Below are positions 1 through 8,882 of a DNA stretch of 64,000 bases, one piece after another. This stretch comes from GCA-2770975 sp050248915 (GTDB taxonomy: Bacteria; Cyanobacteriota; Sericytochromatia; UBA7694), in assembly GCA_050248915.1 (NCBI GenBank), contig JBFWRL010000002.1:1-64000 (forward strand), read 5' to 3'. A program made the position numbers and the translations under genes. The notes under the pieces were generated by a model. The model was not told the DNA's origin. It saw only the letters and a list, made by a program, of their open reading frames with translations, and searched no databases. Each line of letters begins with the position of its first letter. The first letter of the stretch is position 1.

Positions 1-1
1 G

Positions 2-130
2 GCAAAAGAGCGGAAGTTGGGCTGGCCTGAGGAGCAGGTAAAACAGGTGCGCTTGGTAAAGCCGATGACAAAACCTGTGGCTGAGAAAGCTGGCAACCCA
101 AGAGCAAAAATTGGAGCAGCAAAGCGATAA
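2..130 (+). CDS. 3' end of an unidentified CDS (partial)
   Basis: An open frame enters from the left edge and ends at TAA 128-130. It would encode a lysine/arginine-rich C-terminal tail of 42 residues ending in GAAKR. Only the tail is visible, so no family can be named. The base composition looks like that of the following coding genes, but 43 codons is too short to prove coding. From 131 to 316 no gene is seen apart from the promoter of rlmN. Confidence 0.4.
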   Translation, partial: AKERKLGWPEEQVKQVRLVKPMTKPVAEKAGNPRAKIGAAKR

Positions 131-273
131 TGGATTTTAATTGTTGCATTTTTCCAACCTAATCTTGGCTGCTACAGCAGCAAAACCATTATAAATTACG
201 TACTTGAAATCCACAAAATTTCAATCGTGAGAAACGGAATCAAAAGCGATCTCCTGCAATAATAGCCCCAAAC

Positions 274-284
274 TGCGCTAGAAT
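274..284 (+). promoter_or_regulatory. Extended -10 promoter element upstream of rlmN
   Basis: TGCGCTAGAAT lies 32 bases before the rlmN start. It matches an extended -10 form (TGN-TAGAAT) that recurs ahead of other plus-strand genes here (18116, 52612, 58662). No convincing -35 is present, as expected for an extended -10 promoter. Assignment is by motif only. Confidence 0.4.
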
Positions 285-316
285 GAGAAAAAGAAGATCA
301 AATCTGGAAATACCCC

Positions 317-1423
317 ATGTCTCTATCTCAAAACAACACCCCTGATGTCTTGCCTGCCCTGCCTGTCTTGGTGGGCATGACTACCGCTGAACTCACCGCC
401 TGGGTCGAGTCTGTCGGCGAAAAATCCTTCCGGGGCAAACAAATTGCCCAATGGATGTACCAAAAACACGTGACCGAAGCTGCGGACATGAGCGATCTGA
501 GCAAAGCCTTTCGCCTGATGCTCACAGAAAAAACCCACGTCAGCCCCGGCAAGATCAAAGAGACCGTCAAATCCGCTGACGGCACCACGAAATTCTTGAT
601 CGAGCTGCTCGACGGCGAAATCGTGGAATGTGTCACCATCGTGCAAAAAAACCACCTGACCGCCTGCGTCTCTTCGCAGGTCGGCTGCAATGTGGGCTGC
701 CCTTTTTGCGCTACCGGTCTGAGTGGCTTTCGCCGCAACCTGAGCGCCGGTGAAATTGTGATTCAATACCTGCTGATGCAACACGCCGTCGCTCAGGGCC
801 TGCTCTCAGATTTCACCCCCCACACCCGGATCAGCAATCTGGTCTTTATGGGCATGGGTGAACCCCTGCTGAATTATGAACCCGTGCTCAAAAGCATTGC
901 CCTGCTCAACAAAGAGGTCGAACTGGGCCTGCGCCACATCACGATCTCGACCTCCGGGATTATTCCTGGCATTCAACGCCTGATGGACGAAAAAGCCGAT
1001 TATAACCTGGCGATTTCGCTGCACAGCGTCAATACCGACGTGCGTAACCGGCTCGTGCCGATCAACCGCAAATACGGCGTAACCGAATTGCTACAGGCCG
1101 CAAAACTCTACGCCAACCGCACCAAGCGCCGGATCACCTTTGAATACACGATGCTCAAAGGCACCAATACCTCCGATGCTGACGCCAATGCCCTGATCAA
1201 GGCCCTGCGCGGGATTCACTGCCATATCAACCTGATTGCTTACAACCCTGTCAACAGTCCCTTTCAGGCCCCGCCGCGCAAAGAGATCACGCATTTTCAG
1301 TACCTGCTGACCGAAGCCGGTTTCCCAGTTACGATCCGCAATAACCACGGCTCCGCAGATATGTCGGCCTGTGGTCAATTGCGGGTGCACCAACGTGAAA
1401 AAGAGCTGAAAACCCTTGCCTGA
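317..1423 (+). CDS. rlmN: Dual-specificity 23S rRNA/tRNA adenine-C2 methyltransferase RlmN
   Basis: This 368-residue radical SAM enzyme methylates C2 of A2503 in 23S rRNA and, in many bacteria, A37 of some tRNAs. The [4Fe-4S]-binding motif CNVGCPFC is complete (Cys124, Cys128, Cys131). The C-terminal catalytic Cys352 sits in the family motif GSADMSACGQLR. The conserved stretches FMGMGEPLLNY and SLHSVNTDVRN are also typical. The length is normal for the family. Its stop codon lies within a short tandem repeat, and rsgA follows 42 bases later, so both may share one transcript. Confidence 0.96.
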   Translation: MSLSQNNTPDVLPALPVLVGMTTAELTAWVESVGEKSFRGKQIAQWMYQKHVTEAADMSDLSKAFRLMLTEKTHVSPGKIKETVKSADGTTKFLIELLDGEIVECVTIVQKNHLTACVSSQVGCNVGCPFCATGLSGFRRNLSAGEIVIQYLLMQHAVAQGLLSDFTPHTRISNLVFMGMGEPLLNYEPVLKSIALLNKEVELGLRHITISTSGIIPGIQRLMDEKADYNLAISLHSVNTDVRNRLVPINRKYGVTELLQAAKLYANRTKRRITFEYTMLKGTNTSDADANALIKALRGIHCHINLIAYNPVNSPFQAPPRKEITHFQYLLTEAGFPVTIRNNHGSADMSACGQLRVHQREKELKTLA

Positions 1424-1453
1424 GCATAGGCCTGAGCACAGGCTTGAGCACTG
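1418..1453. repeat. Three tandem 12-bp units between rlmN and rsgA
   Basis: The units are GCCTGAGCATAG, GCCTGAGCACAG and GCTTGAGCACTG. The first contains the rlmN stop codon and the third ends 12 bases before the rsgA start. All carry TGAGCA. This is a small local duplication; each 12-bp unit also repeats an in-frame TGA after rlmN. Confidence 0.7.
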
Positions 1454-1465
1454 GGTTCAACCGTA

Positions 1466-2527
1466 GTGGAAGGGCTCGTCACAAAGGTCGAGGCCAATTT
1501 TTATTCGGTCGTCTCGGGCGATCAGGTCATGTTGTGTACCCAGCGGGCCAATATTAAAAAAGCCGGAGAGACCCTGCGCGTGGGCGACCGCGTAACGCTC
1601 GAAAACAGCGAAGACGAACGCCCGGTGATTGTGGGCTTTGAGCCCCGCCGCAACGAATTGCAGCGCCCGGCCATGGCCAATATTGACCAGGTTTTGCTGG
1701 TCATGTCGTGTTTGCAGCCAGATTTTAACAGCAATTTGATCGATCGCCTGATCTTATCGGTGCGCTGGGAGAAACTCGACCCCGTGATCTGTGTCAGCAA
1801 AACCGATTTAGCTGACGAAGAGCTGGAGGAATGGCTGCGCGAAGAGTATGGGGAGTTTCCGCTCTTCTTTTTCTCTTCAGCCACTGGCGAAGGGCTCGAA
1901 GCCCTCGAAGCCACGTTAATGAACAAGGTCTCGGTACTGGCAGGGCCTTCGGGTGTGGGCAAATCCTCGCTGATCAACCGCTTCAATCCCGATTGCCACC
2001 TGAGCACAGGCGAGGTCAACCAAAAGCTCGGCACCGGCAAACACACCACCCGCCATGTCTCACTGCACCCGGTCTATTACAAAAACCAAACCGGCTGGAT
2101 TGCCGACAGTCCGGGTTTTAGTGCCTGTGAGTTGCCACCGCTAGAGGCCTCAGAACTGGCCAATTATTATCCCGAATTTGTGCGCTGGCTGGGCCAATGT
2201 GAATACAACGACTGTTTGCACCGCGAAGAGGAAAACTGCGCGATCAAAGAAAATTGTGATACCGAATCTGAGCGCTATTACAATTACCTGCGCCTGCTGC
2301 AAGAAGTTGAAGAGCGCTTTCGCGAACGGCAAGATTCGCGAAAGACGGAAGATCTGACCAAAAAGGCTGTGGGAAAAAATATCCAGAACCAGGTGCTCAA
2401 ATTGGGCACCGTGGGCCGGGTACGCAGCCGCCGCACACAAAAACAGGCCCTGGAACAGATCAACAATTGGGCCGAACTCGACCCCGATGCCTTAGAAGAA
2501 CTCACCCCCGAAGAGTGGCGAATCTAA
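1466..2527 (+). CDS. rsgA: Ribosome small-subunit-dependent GTPase RsgA
   Basis: RsgA is a late 30S-assembly checkpoint GTPase. The protein (353 residues) has the family's N-terminal OB fold, then a circularly permuted GTPase: G4 SKTD at 111-114 comes before the P-loop GPSGVGKSS (Lys166), followed by G3 DSPG at 214-217. The C-terminal zinc site is visible as Cys245, Cys250, His252 and Cys258. The GTG start puts the family N-terminus (EGLVTKVEANFYSV) at residue 2. It overlaps the convergent minus-strand gene by four bases at the stop codons. Confidence 0.95.
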   Translation: MEGLVTKVEANFYSVVSGDQVMLCTQRANIKKAGETLRVGDRVTLENSEDERPVIVGFEPRRNELQRPAMANIDQVLLVMSCLQPDFNSNLIDRLILSVRWEKLDPVICVSKTDLADEELEEWLREEYGEFPLFFFSSATGEGLEALEATLMNKVSVLAGPSGVGKSSLINRFNPDCHLSTGEVNQKLGTGKHTTRHVSLHPVYYKNQTGWIADSPGFSACELPPLEASELANYYPEFVRWLGQCEYNDCLHREEENCAIKENCDTESERYYNYLRLLQEVEERFRERQDSRKTEDLTKKAVGKNIQNQVLKLGTVGRVRSRRTQKQALEQINNWAELDPDALEELTPEEWRI

Positions 2528-3585
2528 CTGCTTTCGCTGCTGCGTTTGGCAGGCCAAAAATTGCGCAAGTCGACCACGCCCCAGAGAATCATCATCAACG
2601 AGACAATGATCAGTACCTTGGCCTGAGAATATTTGACCAAATACAGAGCCAGACCGCCCAAGAAGGTGCTAAAGCCGTAGATCAAGAGCACGGCCCGGCG
2701 CTGGGAGAGACCAATATTGAGCAGGCGGTGATGCAAGTGGCCTTTGTCGGCCTGAAAGATCGGCTTGCGGGTGATTAAACGGCGCACAATCGCAAAGGTC
2801 GTGTCAAAAATCGGGATGCCGAGAATGAGGATCGGCAAAAATACGGCCACAGTCGCGGCCACTTTCATGGCCCCGGTAAGAGAGAGACTGCCGAGCATAA
2901 AACCCAAAAACAAACTGCCACAGTCGCCCATAAAGATTTTGGCAGGGTTAAAATTATAGCGCAAGAAGCCCATGGTACCGCCTACGAGTGCAATTGCAAC
3001 CAAGGCGCTTAGGCCCTGGTTACGCTCCAGGGCCAACATAAACAGGGTAATCCCCGCGATGGTCGAAACCCCGCCCGCGAGGCCATCAAGGCCATCAATT
3101 AAGTTGATTGTATTGGTAATCGCCACCAACCAAAAGACGGTTAAAGCAAAACTGAGCCAGTCAGGGAAGAGAATCAGCCCCCCCATGGGATTGGAGATAA
3201 ACGAGAGCTTGACCCCAAACCAAAAGGCCACACTGGCGGCAGCAATTTGGCCCAAGAGCTTGACCTTGGCCGGCATATCAAAGAGATCGTCGATCAGCCC
3301 CACAATAAAGATCAAAATGCCGCCGAGCACAATGCCTTTCCACTCCGAAGGCAAGAGTGAAAAATAGCCTGGGCGCAGGTATTCAATCCCCAACAAAGAG
3401 ATAAAAAAGCCCAAGCAAATGGCGATGCCACCCATGCGGGGGATGGGGCTGACATGAATTTTGCGGGTGCCGGGTTTGTCGACTTTGCCCACTTTATAAG
3501 CAAAGCTGCGCACCACAGGCACCAAAAGGTCGGCACTGAGCCAAGCCATTAAAAAAGTTACTACGTAGGGCCAGTTTTCACGCAT
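2524..3585 (-). CDS. Undecaprenyl-phosphate N-acetylhexosamine-1-phosphate transferase, WecA/TagO family
   Basis: This is a polytopic membrane glycosyltransferase of 353 residues from the MraY/WecA family. It moves a sugar-1-phosphate from a UDP-sugar to undecaprenyl phosphate, the first step for O-antigen, teichoic-acid-like or other surface glycans. The diagnostic motifs are present: HVSPIPRMGGIAI near residue 44, NTINLIDGLDGLAGG (catalytic aspartates) and FMGDCGSLFLGF, followed by the cytosolic GHLHHRL loop near the C-terminus. The sugar donor cannot be deduced. No other glycan genes adjoin it. An MraY assignment is less likely because the HIPRMGG-like loop and length fit WecA/TagO. Confidence 0.88.
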   Translation of the reverse strand: MRENWPYVVTFLMAWLSADLLVPVVRSFAYKVGKVDKPGTRKIHVSPIPRMGGIAICLGFFISLLGIEYLRPGYFSLLPSEWKGIVLGGILIFIVGLIDDLFDMPAKVKLLGQIAAASVAFWFGVKLSFISNPMGGLILFPDWLSFALTVFWLVAITNTINLIDGLDGLAGGVSTIAGITLFMLALERNQGLSALVAIALVGGTMGFLRYNFNPAKIFMGDCGSLFLGFMLGSLSLTGAMKVAATVAVFLPILILGIPIFDTTFAIVRRLITRKPIFQADKGHLHHRLLNIGLSQRRAVLLIYGFSTFLGGLALYLVKYSQAKVLIIVSLMMILWGVVDLRNFWPAKRSSESS

Positions 3586-3690
3586 GGAGAATTGTCTGCA
3601 TCGGTCTTTATCGGTTTATTCTGCCATTGTAACACGGGGGGATCACCCGCATCCGTAAATGGGTCACAAGAAAGAAAGCCAGAGTGAGAA

Positions 3691-3701
3691 TATGGTAAAA
3701 T
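3691..3701 (+). promoter_or_regulatory. Putative extended -10 of the punA operon
   Basis: TATGGTAAAAT occurs 66 bases before the phosphorylase start, with a TG dinucleotide just before TAAAAT. It is the only promoter-like match in the divergent intergenic gap between the WecA-like gene and punA. No good -35 was found. Confidence 0.3.
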
Positions 3702-3766
3702 GTCAAAGCGATTTTAATGAGCTATTTTAAGTTGAGATACATGCTTTTGAAAGGCCCCCTTCGTAA

Positions 3767-4588
3767 ATGAACAACCACAAAGATCAGCTGACACAACTTG
3801 CAGGCCAAATTCTGGAACAGGCCCATGTCAAACCAGAATACGGCGTGATCCTGGGCTCTGGCCTGGGTGTTTTGGCCGAGTCTGCTGAAAATGCTGTCGT
3901 GATTCCCTACGGCGAAATCCCCAATTTTCCCACATCCACCGCTCCTGGCCATGCAGGTAATCTCGTGGTGGGCACCCTTGGTGGCAAAAATGTCGTCATG
4001 ATGCAGGGACGCTTTCACACCTACGAAGGTTATAGCCAACAACAGGTCACCTTGCCCATTGCCGTGATGAAAGAAATGGGTGTGCACACCTTGATTGCCA
4101 CCTGCGCCACCGGCGGCCTGAATTATAATTTTGTCCCCGGCGATATCATGTTGATCCGCGATCATGTCAATTTCACGGGCAGCAATCCCCTGATTGGCAC
4201 CAACGACGAAGAACTGGGCCCGCGCTTCCCAGTGATGTTTGACGCTTATACCCCGGCTCTGCGCCAAGTCGCCCACCAGGTGGCCCTGCAATCCGGTCTG
4301 CGCCTGCATGAGGGCGTCTACTGCGGCATTACCGGCCCGGTCTTTTTTACCCCCGCTGAACTGCGCATGTTGATGCAGTGGGGCTGTGACTCCGTGGGTA
4401 TGTCGATTGTGCCTGAAGTGATCATGGCGGTACACCGTGGCATGAAAGTGCTCGGCCTGGCCCTGATCAGCGATATGGCCATCCCCGACACCGGTCACCA
4501 CGCCACGGGCGCAGAGGTCCTGCGCGTGGTTAATGAGAGCAGCGCCAAATTCTCCCAACTGCTCGTCGCCACCTTGAAAGCACTTTAA
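3767..4588 (+). CDS. punA: Purine nucleoside phosphorylase, trimeric (PNP-I) type
   Basis: The enzyme cleaves inosine and guanosine with phosphate to give the free purine and ribose-1-phosphate. At 273 residues it matches the trimeric, human-type family. Visible motifs are the phosphate loop GVILGSGLG (about residues 25-33), GRFHTYEGYS with the conserved His, the purine/ribose-site segment NEELGPRFPVM in the slightly changed form NDEELGPRFPVM, and the C-terminal TGHHATGAEVL. A permease gene starts six bases after its stop, so the two are probably co-transcribed. Confidence 0.94.
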   Translation: MNNHKDQLTQLAGQILEQAHVKPEYGVILGSGLGVLAESAENAVVIPYGEIPNFPTSTAPGHAGNLVVGTLGGKNVVMMQGRFHTYEGYSQQQVTLPIAVMKEMGVHTLIATCATGGLNYNFVPGDIMLIRDHVNFTGSNPLIGTNDEELGPRFPVMFDAYTPALRQVAHQVALQSGLRLHEGVYCGITGPVFFTPAELRMLMQWGCDSVGMSIVPEVIMAVHRGMKVLGLALISDMAIPDTGHHATGAEVLRVVNESSAKFSQLLVATLKAL

Positions 4589-4594
4589 CCCGTT

Positions 4595-5476
4595 ATGATT
4601 ACTGCCGATCTGGTTGCACCGGTCACAGAACAGGCCTCTTGGGTTGTTGTAGGTAAGCGCCTGCTGCGCAACAAAGCCTTTATCTTTGGTGGCAGCATTG
4701 TCTTGGTCTTTTTGTTGCTGGCCTTTTTCCCCCAGCTCTTTACCCAGTACAACCCGATCGAAAAAAATCTCGATGCCCGCCTTTTGCCGCCTTCAGCCGC
4801 CCATTGGTTTGGCACCGATGATTTGGGCCGGGATATCTGCGCCCGTATCATTTACGGTGCCCAGGTCTCACTCAGGGTGGGCCTACTCTCGGTTGGCATT
4901 GCTTTGATTGTGGGTTCGTTGATTGGCGTGATTGCCGGTTATTTTGGTGGCATGGTCGGTGAAGTGCTGATGCGGGGCATCGACATTATTCTGGCTTTCC
5001 CCAGCATTCTCTTGGCCATTTTGATCGTGGCCATTCTCGGGCCCGGTTTGAACAATGCCATGATCGCCATTGGGATCGTGAATGTGCCGCTTTATGCCCG
5101 TCTCCTGCGCTCAACCACCCTGCAGGTGCGCAACCAGGAGTTTATCGAGGCCTCCCATGCCATGGGGGCCAGCCACACCCGCATCATTGCCTTTCATATT
5201 CTGCCCAATTGCCTCTCGCCGCTGATTGTACAGGCTACCTTGGGGATTGGCGCAGCCATTCTCGAAACCGCAGGTCTGAGTTTCTTGGGCCTGGGCGCTC
5301 AGCCACCGACCCCCGAATGGGGCACCATGTTGAGCAATGCCAAAGACTTTATCCGCACGGCTCCCTGGACTCTGACCTTTCCTGGTTTGGCGATTATGGG
5401 CGTGGTGGTGGCCTTTAACCTGATGGGTGATGGCCTGCGCGACTTGTTTGACCCCCGCACTGCCAAAAAGATGTAG
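4595..5476 (+). CDS. Peptide/nickel-type ABC transporter permease, DppC/OppC family
   Basis: This is an inner-membrane permease of 293 residues. After a cytosolic N-terminus there is a membrane helix (about 29-48), the OppC N-terminal segment ending in HWFGTDDLGRDICARIIYGAQVSL, and five more hydrophobic segments. The EAA loop, which contacts the ATPase, reads EASHAMGASHTRIIAFHILPN. The partner permease (DppB), ATPases and binding protein are absent here, so it is an orphan subunit or its partners lie elsewhere. Its place directly behind punA could hint at nucleoside or peptide salvage, but this is inference. Confidence 0.88.
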   Translation: MITADLVAPVTEQASWVVVGKRLLRNKAFIFGGSIVLVFLLLAFFPQLFTQYNPIEKNLDARLLPPSAAHWFGTDDLGRDICARIIYGAQVSLRVGLLSVGIALIVGSLIGVIAGYFGGMVGEVLMRGIDIILAFPSILLAILIVAILGPGLNNAMIAIGIVNVPLYARLLRSTTLQVRNQEFIEASHAMGASHTRIIAFHILPNCLSPLIVQATLGIGAAILETAGLSFLGLGAQPPTPEWGTMLSNAKDFIRTAPWTLTFPGLAIMGVVVAFNLMGDGLRDLFDPRTAKKM

Positions 5477-5503
5477 CTCAAAGAAGATTTGGGAAAAGGC
5501 TGC

Positions 5504-6790
5504 TCAAACCGGAGCAGCTTCGACCTTCGAACCCACAAAACCATAATAGGCAATATACAAATAGCAGATCGCAGGCAGTACAAAGGCTGTATGAATGCCG
5601 ATCGTGTCTGCCAGCGCGCCTTGGCCGAGGGGAATGATGGCCCCACCAACAATGGCCATGACCAGCAAACTGGAGCCCTGGCTGGTGACTTTGCCCAGGC
5701 CATTAATACCGAGGGTAAAGATCGTGGGAAACATAATCGAATTAAACAGGCCCACTGCCAAAATGGTCCACATCGCAAACTGACCTGAGAGCAACGTTGT
5801 GGCAAAGACCAGAGCACTGGCCACCAGGGCAAAAACCCCCAGCAATTTACCGGGTTGCATTTTTTGCATCAGGGCCGAGCCCACAAAGCGGCCCAACATG
5901 GCCCCGCCCCAATAATAGGTAACAAAACCAGCCGCAGCGGATTCTTTGAGCCCAGCAATGTCTGACTGGCCGAGAAAATTGACCAAAAAACTGCCAATCG
6001 AGACTTCTGCGCCGACATAGACAAAAATCGCCAGGGCCCCCAGCACCAAATGTTTGTGTTGAAAGGCCTCACTCAATTTGACAGCTTTGGCTTCGGGGTC
6101 TTCGACACTGGCAATCACCGGCAGTTTAAACTTGGCCATCGCCAAAGCCAGCACGCCGAGCGCGAGGCCCAGAGCCAGATAGGGCATTTGCACCGAAGCC
6201 GCTTCAGCCAAGCGATAGGCCTGCAATTTGGCCGGCTCAAGTTTGCTCATAGCCTCACTGCTCAACATGGTGCCAGACAAAATAAACAGTGCGCCAAAAT
6301 AGGGGGCGAGAGTGGTGCCAAGTGAGTTAAAGGCCTGGGTCAGATTCAGGCGGCTGGAAGCCGTCTCTGGCCGGCCCAGTACCGCCACATAAGGGTTGGC
6401 AGCTACCTGCAGCAGGGTAATGCCCGAAGCCAGCACAAACAGCGCCAGCAAAAACAGCGGATAAGAGGGCACACTGGCAGCGGGATAAAAAAGCAGCGCA
6501 CCGACACCGGCTGTTAAAAGCCCAATCACAATGCCCTTTTGGTAGCCCAAACGCGCAATGATCTTGCCAGAGGGAATCGACATCACGAAGTAAGCGGTAA
6601 AAAAGGTAAATTGGATCAGCGCACTTTGGGTATACGTCAGATCAAACAGGGCCTTGAGATGGGGGATCAAAATATCGTTGAGACAGGTCAGAAACCCCCA
6701 CATGAAAAAAAGCAAGGTCACGACGACCAAAGGGGTGGTATAACTGGGTGCCGAACTGTCTGTCGAGGCGGGAGAAGAGGGGGTGGCCAT
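5504..6790 (-). CDS. MFS sugar:proton symporter, FucP/GlcP family
   Basis: The protein has 428 residues and twelve predicted membrane helices. It begins with the hallmark FFMWGFLTCLNDILIPHLK and has QFTFFTAYFVMSIPSGKI and QVAANPYVAVLGRPETASSRLNLTQAFNSLG, all conserved in the fucose and glucose/galactose transporters of the MFS. The exact sugar cannot be told from sequence. It is convergent with the permease gene (27-base gap) and preceded by its own AAGGACACCC ribosome site. Confidence 0.9.
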   Translation of the reverse strand: MATPSSPASTDSSAPSYTTPLVVVTLLFFMWGFLTCLNDILIPHLKALFDLTYTQSALIQFTFFTAYFVMSIPSGKIIARLGYQKGIVIGLLTAGVGALLFYPAASVPSYPLFLLALFVLASGITLLQVAANPYVAVLGRPETASSRLNLTQAFNSLGTTLAPYFGALFILSGTMLSSEAMSKLEPAKLQAYRLAEAASVQMPYLALGLALGVLALAMAKFKLPVIASVEDPEAKAVKLSEAFQHKHLVLGALAIFVYVGAEVSIGSFLVNFLGQSDIAGLKESAAAGFVTYYWGGAMLGRFVGSALMQKMQPGKLLGVFALVASALVFATTLLSGQFAMWTILAVGLFNSIMFPTIFTLGINGLGKVTSQGSSLLVMAIVGGAIIPLGQGALADTIGIHTAFVLPAICYLYIAYYGFVGSKVEAAPV

Positions 6791-6911
6791 GGGTGTCCTT
6801 GTATTAAATGAATTTTTTCTACTTTAACACCATAATCGGCGTAACTCAATTGAGGACAAGACTTAAAACAGCTGAATTGGCAGCAAATGGGTGATTATCA
6901 GATCAAAAAAA

Positions 6912-6946
6912 AAACCTGGGCCCATGTAAACACATGCCCAGGTTTT
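6912..6946 (-). terminator. Rho-independent terminator of the DUF4337-like gene
   Basis: On the minus strand a GC-rich stem (AAACCTGGGC pairing with GCCCAGGTTT, extended by CATGT/ACATG with a two-base bulge) is followed by a run of nine to ten T residues. It lies just after the stop codon at 6959. Confidence 0.85.
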
Positions 6947-6958
6947 TGAAAAGAAATT

Positions 6959-7708
6959 TTATCCAGGGATAATCGCGGCCCACTTCATGGTAAAGAGGAA
7001 ATAACTCGATAAGAGGAAGATCACGACACCCACGCCAAAGAAGCCCCATTTGACCTTGGTTTTAAACACCAAAGCCAAACCTGCAAAGAACAGCGAAATG
7101 GTATAAACCACCCCCAAAAGATCAAAGCGATCGCCACGGGTATTGTGCTCTTGACCGGCATTAAAAAAGTCATCGGCTTTTTTGAACATGGCGTTGGAAT
7201 CCGCCACCATCTGTTCTTCATATTGGTTGCCGGCATCATCCAAATCGTTGTGCAAAGCCAATTCGAACAGTTCTTTTTCACTCAGGCCTTCTGCATCTTC
7301 GTCATCCACTTTGATATTGGTGGCATGTTTGGCCTCGGGCAATCCCAAGCTTTCGTATGCCTCTGGGCTCATTTGCCAAGTATAGAGATAGTCGGCCATC
7401 TCCAGCAAATTTTCTCGGACAGCTGGGGTTTTGCTGGTTTTGGCTTCACGCAAAATCTGTTTGCCAAGAATGTCGATTTGGTAATCCTGGGCAATATTGA
7501 TCATGGCATCGGTTTTTTCGGTGGCCGCTTTGATCGCCGTTGTGGCTGCTTCGGCATAAGCGGAAGACTGATTGCCCGTCCACAGGCCCGCTTGGTAACC
7601 CGACCAAGCAGCACCGGTGGCTGCCAAGCCCAATAATAGGGCGACCAAAAGTTCAAAGACATCAAAACCGGCGTCTTTTTCTTCGTTTATTTCTGTATTT
7701 TCTGTCAT
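6959..7708 (-). CDS. DUF4337-like integral membrane protein
   Basis: The 249-residue protein has one hydrophobic helix near the N-terminus (about 19-40, with the GAAWSGYQAGLWTGNQS segment after it), a long charged alpha-helical middle, and two helices at the C-terminus (about 195-215 and 220-245). This layout and the AAWSGYQA..W motif are those of DUF4337 proteins, whose function is unknown. It is monocistronic, with a strong terminator behind it. Confidence 0.65.
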   Translation of the reverse strand: MTENTEINEEKDAGFDVFELLVALLLGLAATGAAWSGYQAGLWTGNQSSAYAEAATTAIKAATEKTDAMINIAQDYQIDILGKQILREAKTSKTPAVRENLLEMADYLYTWQMSPEAYESLGLPEAKHATNIKVDDEDAEGLSEKELFELALHNDLDDAGNQYEEQMVADSNAMFKKADDFFNAGQEHNTRGDRFDLLGVVYTISLFFAGLALVFKTKVKWGFFGVGVVIFLLSSYFLFTMKWAAIIPG

Positions 7709-7830
7709 GGCTAACTTTCTATAAGTAGAATATTATTTTAAATGGGTTAATTTGAAGTTATTCACTGACCCAATCTGAATGCTCAAATGATGAATCATTA
7801 TAGAAAGTCTTCTCAGCGGGGTCAATAAGC

Positions 7831-8874
7831 CTAGATCTGGCTCAACTGCTCTGGGCCTATGGTGACAAGGTTTGCGCCTACAGGCACCTGCACACTGGCA
7901 GGCGGGTTGAGAGCAAAGGTTTTGTCGGCATAGCCAATGCCCAAAGCCACGTGGCCTTGCTGCATAGAGCGCTGTGCCAATTCGGCAAAATTTCCCGCCT
8001 GCTTTACGGGCACCAAATTAAATTGCTGGCCTTTGGTCACAGTCAACAATTCCCCGACGATCTCTTGAATGCCAGGATTGAGTAATTCTTGGCTTATAAA
8101 ATAGGCATCAAAGCGATGAGAACAGACAATCCGGTCACTTCCCGCTTTGCGCAACAGCTCCTCAGAACTCGGAGACAGGCATTCGACCACGGTGTTGACC
8201 CCTTTGCACAGACCTTCCACCGCCAAAGCAATTGCCAAATTCAGGTGATCCGAAGCCGGATCCGTGGCATTGCGCGTCAAAATAATGGCATGGCGGGCTT
8301 GCGTAATCGAAGCCCGCAAAAGAGTTTCGTCGCGGGTGGGATTGCCCCGCACATAATGAACCCCACGTTTCTGCAACTCTGCAGGCAATTCCTCCAAAAA
8401 CTCATCCACCAAGACCACGGGAATTTTACCCGTTGTAGGATCTTCACTCAATTCATCCAGGACCCGCTCAATTTTTGCCAAACCTGCAAAATTAAACAAA
8501 ACCAGGTGGTTTTTTAACTTAAACGCCGACATACCTTTGATCTCCTTTGTCTTTGAAGTGACGAGGGCCGAGGCAATTAAAGAGAGGGCATAACCCAAGA
8601 GGCCAATCCCAAAGACCATGATCGGCCCCCCCACAAAAAAACGCCCGCCGGGACTTTTGGGAAAAAAGTCACCATAGCCCACTGTCGTCAAGGTCACAAC
8701 CGTATACCACAGGGCATCCCACCACGTGAGATCGGGATTGTTTGGCAACTCAAAATAGAGAAAGCCCGTGGTGCCATAGAGCAGAAGTGCGACCATCAAT
8801 GCGCTTACCCGCAAAAAGGCAGGTGGGTTGCGCAGTGTTTTTTTATTAAATAGCTGAAACAAAACTTGAAACAT
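7831..8874 (-). CDS. Two-TM potassium channel with RCK/TrkA-N domain
   Basis: The 347-residue protein has a transmembrane helix at about 22-42, a pore loop with the K+ selectivity filter TTVGYGD at 63-69, and a second helix at about 83-105. A cytosolic RCK (TrkA-N) domain follows, beginning at about residue 123 (HLVLFNFAGLAKIERVLDEL). The usual glycine-rich GxGxxG nucleotide motif is replaced by NFAGLAK, so ligand binding may differ. It is the last gene of a run regulator-nuclease-channel, starting nine bases after the nuclease stop. Confidence 0.9.
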   Translation of the reverse strand: MFQVLFQLFNKKTLRNPPAFLRVSALMVALLLYGTTGFLYFELPNNPDLTWWDALWYTVVTLTTVGYGDFFPKSPGGRFFVGGPIMVFGIGLLGYALSLIASALVTSKTKEIKGMSAFKLKNHLVLFNFAGLAKIERVLDELSEDPTTGKIPVVLVDEFLEELPAELQKRGVHYVRGNPTRDETLLRASITQARHAIILTRNATDPASDHLNLAIALAVEGLCKGVNTVVECLSPSSEELLRKAGSDRIVCSHRFDAYFISQELLNPGIQEIVGELLTVTKGQQFNLVPVKQAGNFAELAQRSMQQGHVALGIGYADKTFALNPPASVQVPVGANLVTIGPEQLSQI

Positions 8875-8882
8875 ATCTGCCT

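Noticed and set aside
3722..4558. 278-codon minus-strand frame opposite punA
   Set aside because: It is the antisense shadow of a strongly conserved gene, with His/Gln-rich composition and no ribosome site.
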